Assembly (NCBI GenBank): GCA_017308345.1
Contig: JAFKFE010000523.1
Coordinates: 6,058-16,376 of the forward strand
Direction of reading: 5' to 3'
DNA: 10,319 bases
From: Alphaproteobacteria bacterium
GTDB taxonomy: Bacteria > Pseudomonadota > Alphaproteobacteria > Rhizobiales > Rhizobiaceae
Shown here: in pieces, positions 7,118 to 10,319 of the stretch
Position numbering within the stretch: position 1 is the first letter of the stretch
Layout of the letters: the number at the start of each line of letters is the position of its first letter
Made by a program: the position numbers and the translations under genes
The notes under the pieces: model-generated
What the model saw: only the letters and a program-made list of their open reading frames with translations
The model's database searches: none
What the model was told of the DNA's origin: nothing

Positions 7118-7372
7118 TCAGGTGCGGTCCAAGAGAGCCACCGGCTCCTTGACCGCATGCGAGCCTCGATTGTGCGTGCGCTCATAGAGCTCGCGAACGA
7201 TTCGGCTGGCCGTAGTTTCGAACAGAAATGGCAAGAAAGCGTGAACGAGCGCGGCACCGGCGGCCATGGACAGGCGGGAACAGAACCAGGCGGCAAAGGC
7301 CATATGGCCGAAATAGGTCTCGCCCACCTTGGCCGGGTGAGCGGTGAAGAGCGCCGTAAACCGTGTCGTCAT
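7118..7372 (-). CDS. Small DUF6356-like protein
   Basis: 84-aa protein of unknown function. The pattern FTAHPAKVGETYFGHMAFA followed by a hydrophobic middle (AAGAALVHAFLPFLF) and a basic tail matches my memory of the DUF6356 family common in rhizobia. The middle segment, about residues 30-52, could be one membrane helix or an amphipathic patch. The start is fixed by a perfect AGGAGG at 7380-7385, 7 nt upstream; a longer frame to 7477 is therefore not used. First gene of a likely operon with the amidotransferase; divergent from the Lrp/AsnC regulator across 115 bp. Confidence 0.75.
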   Translation of the reverse strand: MTTRFTALFTAHPAKVGETYFGHMAFAAWFCSRLSMAAGAALVHAFLPFLFETTASRIVRELYERTHNRGSHAVKEPVALLDRT

Positions 7373-7468
7373 GGTGGTCCCTCCTGACGGGATGAGCCCC
7401 GCTTTTGGGTAACCTGCCATGAGGCAGAGGTTCATCGATCTCAAATTGTCCTTGAATATGGAAGGATT

Positions 7469-7486
7469 TTGGGACATTCATCCCAA
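7469..7486. promoter_or_regulatory. Dyad TTGGGA-N6-TCCCAA before the Lrp-type gene
   Basis: A perfect 6-bp inverted repeat with a 6-bp spacer, one base upstream of the preferred ATG of the regulator. It could be an operator for autoregulation, or a hairpin limiting translation. Lrp/AsnC proteins often bind their own promoter as dyads, but this spacing is not a defined consensus, so the role is inferred. Confidence 0.35.
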
Positions 7487-7487
7487 T

Positions 7488-7958
7488 ATGCTCCATGAAC
7501 TTGATGCAATCGATCGAAGATTGCTGGCGGAACTGCAGCGCGACGGCACGCTTTCCGTCGACCAGTTGTCGGAGCGCGTGGCGCTGTCGCGCAACGCCTG
7601 CTGGCGGCGCGTCAAGCGGCTGGAGGAGGACGGCGTCATCACCGGCCGCGTGGCGCTGGTCGATGCCGACAAGGTTGGGCTCGGCCTTTCGGTGTTCATC
7701 CTGGTGCGCACGTCGAATCATGATCCGGACTGGCTGCGGAAATTCCGCGCGGCGGTGACCGGCTTCGCCGAGATCACCGGCGTCTATCGGATGTCGGGCG
7801 ACCTCGATTATGTGCTGAGAGCCCGTGTCGCCGACGTCAAGGCTTACGACCGGCTCTACCAGCGGCTGATCGCCAAGGTGGCGTTGTCGGATGTCTCGGC
7901 CTCCTTCGTCATGGAGGAGATCAAGGAGACGACCGTGGTGCCGGTGGAGCTGCGATAG
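7488..7958 (+). CDS. Lrp/AsnC family transcriptional regulator
   Basis: 156-aa regulator. The N-terminal winged HTH runs through LDAIDRRLLAELQRDGTLSV and the recognition helix LSRNACWRRVKRLEEDGVI (about residues 5-52). The RAM effector domain begins near residue 65 and carries the GDLDYVLRA motif. These proteins form dimers and octamers that sense amino acids or similar small ligands. The ATG at 7488 gives the usual family length and places LDAIDRRLL four residues from the start; in-frame ATGs at 7458 and 7419 would add 10 or 23 residues. No start has a good ribosome site, so the choice is not certain. Being divergent from the DUF6356/amidotransferase pair, it is a natural candidate to control that operon as well as itself. 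Confidence 0.92.
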   Translation: MLHELDAIDRRLLAELQRDGTLSVDQLSERVALSRNACWRRVKRLEEDGVITGRVALVDADKVGLGLSVFILVRTSNHDPDWLRKFRAAVTGFAEITGVYRMSGDLDYVLRARVADVKAYDRLYQRLIAKVALSDVSASFVMEEIKETTVVPVELR

Positions 7959-8117
7959 ATCGGCCGAGGCCTCCCACCTTCGTCATCCACCAGAGCAACA
8001 AGCTCATCGAGACGTCTGCTCCGGAAAGCGAGGTCGTGGTGATGCCACAAAGAAAGCCGTTGATAGGCTTGGCCGCGAGTTGACCGAATCGGCATTCGCG
8101 CCGATAGGAATGGGCTC

Positions 8118-8603
8118 ATGCGCACCGCTGTCTATCCTTCCTCCGTCATCGGCCCCACCGTCGGTTTCGTCAGGCTTCCGCATGGCGAAGGCCTGCCTCT
8201 GCCCGCCTATGAGAGCGCGGGCGCCGCCGGCATGGATTTGCGGGCCGCGGTGCCGGAAGACCGGCCGCTGCTCATCCTGCCGGGAAAGCGGGCCCTGGTG
8301 CCGACCGGGCTCGTCCTGGAAATCCCTGAAGGCATGGAAGGCCAGGTTCGGCCGCGTTCGGGCCTTGCCTTCAAGCATGGCCTCACCGTCCTCAACTCAC
8401 CCGGCACCATCGACAGCGACTATCGCGGCGAGGTGAAGGTGCTGCTGGTCAATCTCGGCGATGAGGATTTCGCGGTGACGCGCGGCTTGCGCATCGCCCA
8501 GATCGTCTTCGCCGCCGTGACTCAGGTTTCGGTCGATGAAAGGGCGCTGGCCGGCGGCACGGCGCGCGGCGCCGGCGGTTTCGGGTCGACCGGCACCGCT
8601 TGA
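8118..8603 (+). CDS. dut: dUTP diphosphatase
   Basis: Hydrolyses dUTP to dUMP and pyrophosphate, keeping uracil out of DNA and supplying dTMP synthesis. The 161-aa protein shows all five trimeric dUTPase motifs: AGMDLRA (37-43), RPRSGLA (78-84), [10 protein letters not shown] (96-105, catalytic D99), RIAQIVF (125-131) and the glycine-rich tail GAGGFGSTG (151-159). The ATG at 8118 follows AGGAA by about 9 nt. The stop codon TGA is followed at once by the ATG of the HAD gene. Upstream, 7959-8117 (159 bp) holds no recognisable gene. No anomalies were seen. Confidence 0.97.
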   Translation: MRTAVYPSSVIGPTVGFVRLPHGEGLPLPAYESAGAAGMDLRAAVPEDRPLLILPGKRALVPTGLVLEIPEGMEGQVRPRSGLAFKHGLTVLNSPGTIDSDYRGEVKVLLVNLGDEDFAVTRGLRIAQIVFAAVTQVSVDERALAGGTARGAGGFGSTGTA

Positions 8604-9263
8604 ATGGCAATACCCAAGCTCGTTATTTTCGACTGCGACGGGGTTCTGGTCGATACCGAGAACCTTGCCAACAGGCGTCTTGCCGAATGGCTCACCGCCG
8701 CCGGTTTTACGACCAGCTTCGAATATTGCCGCAGGCATTTCTCCGGCCGCAGCATGGTCTCCGTCCAGAAGGAGATCGAAGAGGCGACCCCAGTCAGGCT
8801 CGGCACCGATTTCGTCGAACGCTGGAATGCCGGTCTGCCGGATCTTTTCTCGCATGGCGTCGAGGCGATCCCTTATGTGCGGGAGTTCGTCGACAAAGTC
8901 CGCGCGGCCGGCATCGCCTATTGCGTCGCCTCGTCGGCGCGGGTCTCGAAGATGCACATCACGCTCGGCCAAACCATGCTCTTGCCTCTGTTCGAGCACG
9001 CCATGTTCTCCTCGACCATGGTCGGACGCGGCAAGCCGTTCCCGGACCTCTTCCTGCATGCGGCGAAGACGATGGGATTCGCTTCGACAGACTGCATCGT
9101 CATCGAGGACAGCGTCGCGGGGACCGAGGCAGGCATTGCCGCGGGCATGCGGGTGTTCTCCTACCACGCCGATCCATTTTCCGATCGCGAAGGCCTGGCG
9201 GCGGCCGGCGGCATCCTGTTCGACGACATGCGCGAACTTGCCGGCCTCGTGCCGATCCGCTGA
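8604..9263 (+). CDS. HAD-superfamily phosphatase, beta-phosphoglucomutase-like
   Basis: 219-aa haloacid dehalogenase-type phosphatase with a C1 helical cap. Motif I is FDCDGVLVDTE (D10 nucleophile, D12 acid/base), motif II VASSAR (S110/S111), motif III GKPFPDLF (K144) and motif IV VIEDSVAGTEAG (E168, D169 for magnesium). The VDTE and GKPxPD features point to the YieH / beta-phosphoglucomutase branch, whose members act on sugar phosphates or other small phosphate esters; the substrate is not predictable. It begins at the base after the dut stop codon, so its ribosome site lies in dut and translation is probably coupled. Confidence 0.9.
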   Translation: MAIPKLVIFDCDGVLVDTENLANRRLAEWLTAAGFTTSFEYCRRHFSGRSMVSVQKEIEEATPVRLGTDFVERWNAGLPDLFSHGVEAIPYVREFVDKVRAAGIAYCVASSARVSKMHITLGQTMLLPLFEHAMFSSTMVGRGKPFPDLFLHAAKTMGFASTDCIVIEDSVAGTEAGIAAGMRVFSYHADPFSDREGLAAAGGILFDDMRELAGLVPIR

Positions 9264-9319
9264 TCCGGCTATACGCTTCAGGGCTGCGTGCCAGCTTGTG
9301 GTTTCCCGGGGGGCGTTCG

Positions 9320-10168
9320 ATGATTTTATCCCGTCTCATGTTCGCCTGCCTGCTGCTGCCCTCCTTGTGGACGGCCGCTCACGCCCAGATCGCCGGCTTC
9401 CCCGAGTTGAACAATGCCGTTCCCGGCCATCAGGACGTCACCTATTTCGATCTCGCGAGGATGGTCGTCCCCGACCTGAAGGCAGGCGCCAACGGCTTCT
9501 ACGACGGCAGCGCGCCGATCGAGATGCGCGATATCCTCGGCGGCGACGACGGTGGCTCGCCGCCCGATACCATTAGCCTGTCGAATGCCGCCGTACTCGC
9601 GGTCAAGTCAGGCGGCAAGGACCGGCTGGCGATGCTTTTCGACCTCGGCCAGTCGCAGGATAGCGCCGAGGGCTTTGCCGTTCTGGCTCTCTACGACCTG
9701 ACGGGCAAGCCGAGGCTGCTCGATGCAGCGAATGTCGCCGTCGACAGGAGCACCTCTTTTCGCGAACCCGGCAAGGTTTCGATTTCCGCCGGCGACGATG
9801 CCGTCGTCACCATGAGCACGCATTTCAATTCCAATCAGGGTTATGCCGGCACGATGCTGATCATGATCCGCAACGACCGCTTCTACCTGATCGATGCGAT
9901 CTATACGTTCGACGAAAATTACTGCGCCTATCGGCGCACGCAGAACCTGGCTTTCAGGAGCCTTGGTGGCCACAAGCCCTTTGCGCCCATCAAGGCGACC
10001 GTGACTGACGCGACGGTGCCGAGCAAGGAAAGCTGCGACGAGCCGCCACCGAAGGCCACCTCTCATGACATTTCCGTCACCTATCGTTGGGACAGGGCCA
10101 AATCGCGCTACGTCAGGAATTCCCACGCATTCGAGAAATTGTCAGCAGAGAACGAGAAACGCTTCTGA
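9320..10168 (+). CDS. Secreted protein of unknown function
   Basis: 282-aa protein, not recognised. The N-terminus MILSRLMFACLLLPSLW-TAAHA-Q is a clear Sec signal peptide with likely cleavage after AHA (residue 22), so it should be periplasmic. The mature part has no obvious repeats, transmembrane segments or cysteine-rich region; two cysteines (in NYCAY and ESCDE) could form a disulfide. Stretches such as DRLAMLFDLG, GFAVLALYDLTGKPRLLDAANV and FYLIDAIYTFDENYCAY suggest alternating beta strands. The ATG at 9320 follows a G-rich patch (CGGGGGGCG) and gives the signal peptide; the frame is open far upstream, but that part is anti-phase to the HAD gene. It lies 56 bp after that gene and may share its transcript. 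Confidence 0.8.
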   Translation: MILSRLMFACLLLPSLWTAAHAQIAGFPELNNAVPGHQDVTYFDLARMVVPDLKAGANGFYDGSAPIEMRDILGGDDGGSPPDTISLSNAAVLAVKSGGKDRLAMLFDLGQSQDSAEGFAVLALYDLTGKPRLLDAANVAVDRSTSFREPGKVSISAGDDAVVTMSTHFNSNQGYAGTMLIMIRNDRFYLIDAIYTFDENYCAYRRTQNLAFRSLGGHKPFAPIKATVTDATVPSKESCDEPPPKATSHDISVTYRWDRAKSRYVRNSHAFEKLSAENEKRF

Positions 10169-10184
10169 GCGAAACGCATTCATT

Positions 10185-10220
10185 TGCCCGGCCGCGGCCC
10201 GCGCGATAGATTTCCGGGCA
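10185..10220. terminator. Possible stem-loop after the secreted-protein gene
   Basis: TGCCCGG at 10185-10191 can pair with CCGGGCA at 10214-10220, and a smaller CGCG/CGCG stem lies inside. It is in the 80-bp gap between two genes. There is no T-run, so terminator function is only possible. Confidence 0.3.
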
Positions 10221-10248
10221 CGACCCCGCTCATGATTGAGGACCCGCC

Positions 10249-10319
10249 ATGGACAAGGGCAAGATTTTTCGCGATCTGCACGCCTCCACCTTCGTCATGC
10301 CCATCCCCTGGGACATAGG
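10249..10319 (+). CDS. Isocitrate lyase/PEP mutase family protein, N-terminal fragment
   Basis: Only 23 full codons are in the window. The start FRDLHASTFVMPIPWDIG resembles the usual opening of the isocitrate lyase/phosphoenolpyruvate mutase superfamily (a helix, then a strand with xxPNPWD). These enzymes make or break C-C or P-C bonds next to carboxylates. TGAGGA sits 7 nt upstream of the ATG. The family call rests on a short stretch and the rest of the gene is outside the window. Confidence 0.68.
   Translation, partial: MDKGKIFRDLHASTFVMPIPWDI

Noticed and set aside
7856..8125. Minus-strand 89-codon frame in the gap between the Lrp-type gene and dut
   Set aside because: It overlaps the 3' end of the regulator, no family is recognised and I saw no convincing ribosome site. 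A decayed gene cannot be excluded.
1..10319. CRISPR array, tRNA or rRNA genes, phage or defence genes
   Set aside because: No regularly spaced repeats, no tRNA-like fold and no such proteins were seen.

Overview
The window looks like the chromosome of a high-GC alphaproteobacterium of the Rhizobiales, most likely Mesorhizobium or a close relative. This rests on gene content, protein style and intergenic palindromes of the type ending in a CTTCTCCCCG/CGGGGAGAAG hairpin. The genus call is an inference from recall, not a search.

Layout. (1) 1-1490, minus strand: the first 496 codons of ilvD (dihydroxy-acid dehydratase), cut by the left edge. (2) 1740-2207, plus: a PhnB-like VOC-fold protein, divergent from ilvD. 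(3) About 2237-3385: a complete IS110-family insertion sequence with a 312-aa DEDD/serine transposase and a structured 5' non-coding region. (4) 3469-5061, minus: prfC (release factor 3). (5) 5200-6273, plus: a DadA-like FAD oxidoreductase, divergent from prfC. (6) 6298-7372, minus: a two-gene operon of a DUF6356-like small protein and a class II glutamine amidotransferase, divergent from (7) an Lrp/AsnC regulator at 7488-7958. (8) 8118-9263, plus: dut directly abutting a HAD phosphatase. (9) 9320-10168: a secreted protein of unknown function. (10) 10249-end: the first codons of an isocitrate lyase/PEP mutase family enzyme.

Most of the window is ordinary housekeeping and accessory metabolism. 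The outstanding feature is the IS110 element. Its 5' non-coding region can be read as a bridge RNA with a 5' stem-loop, a target-binding loop and a donor-binding loop. All four guides can be assigned by hand to the two element ends and the two flanks, and all share one CT core dinucleotide. The same assignment places a perfect TTGACA at the right end 17 bp from a TATCTG at the left end in the circular form only. It also places the insertion inside a rhizobial intergenic palindromic repeat. These agreements were reached by base-by-base reading; folding and database searches have not been run.
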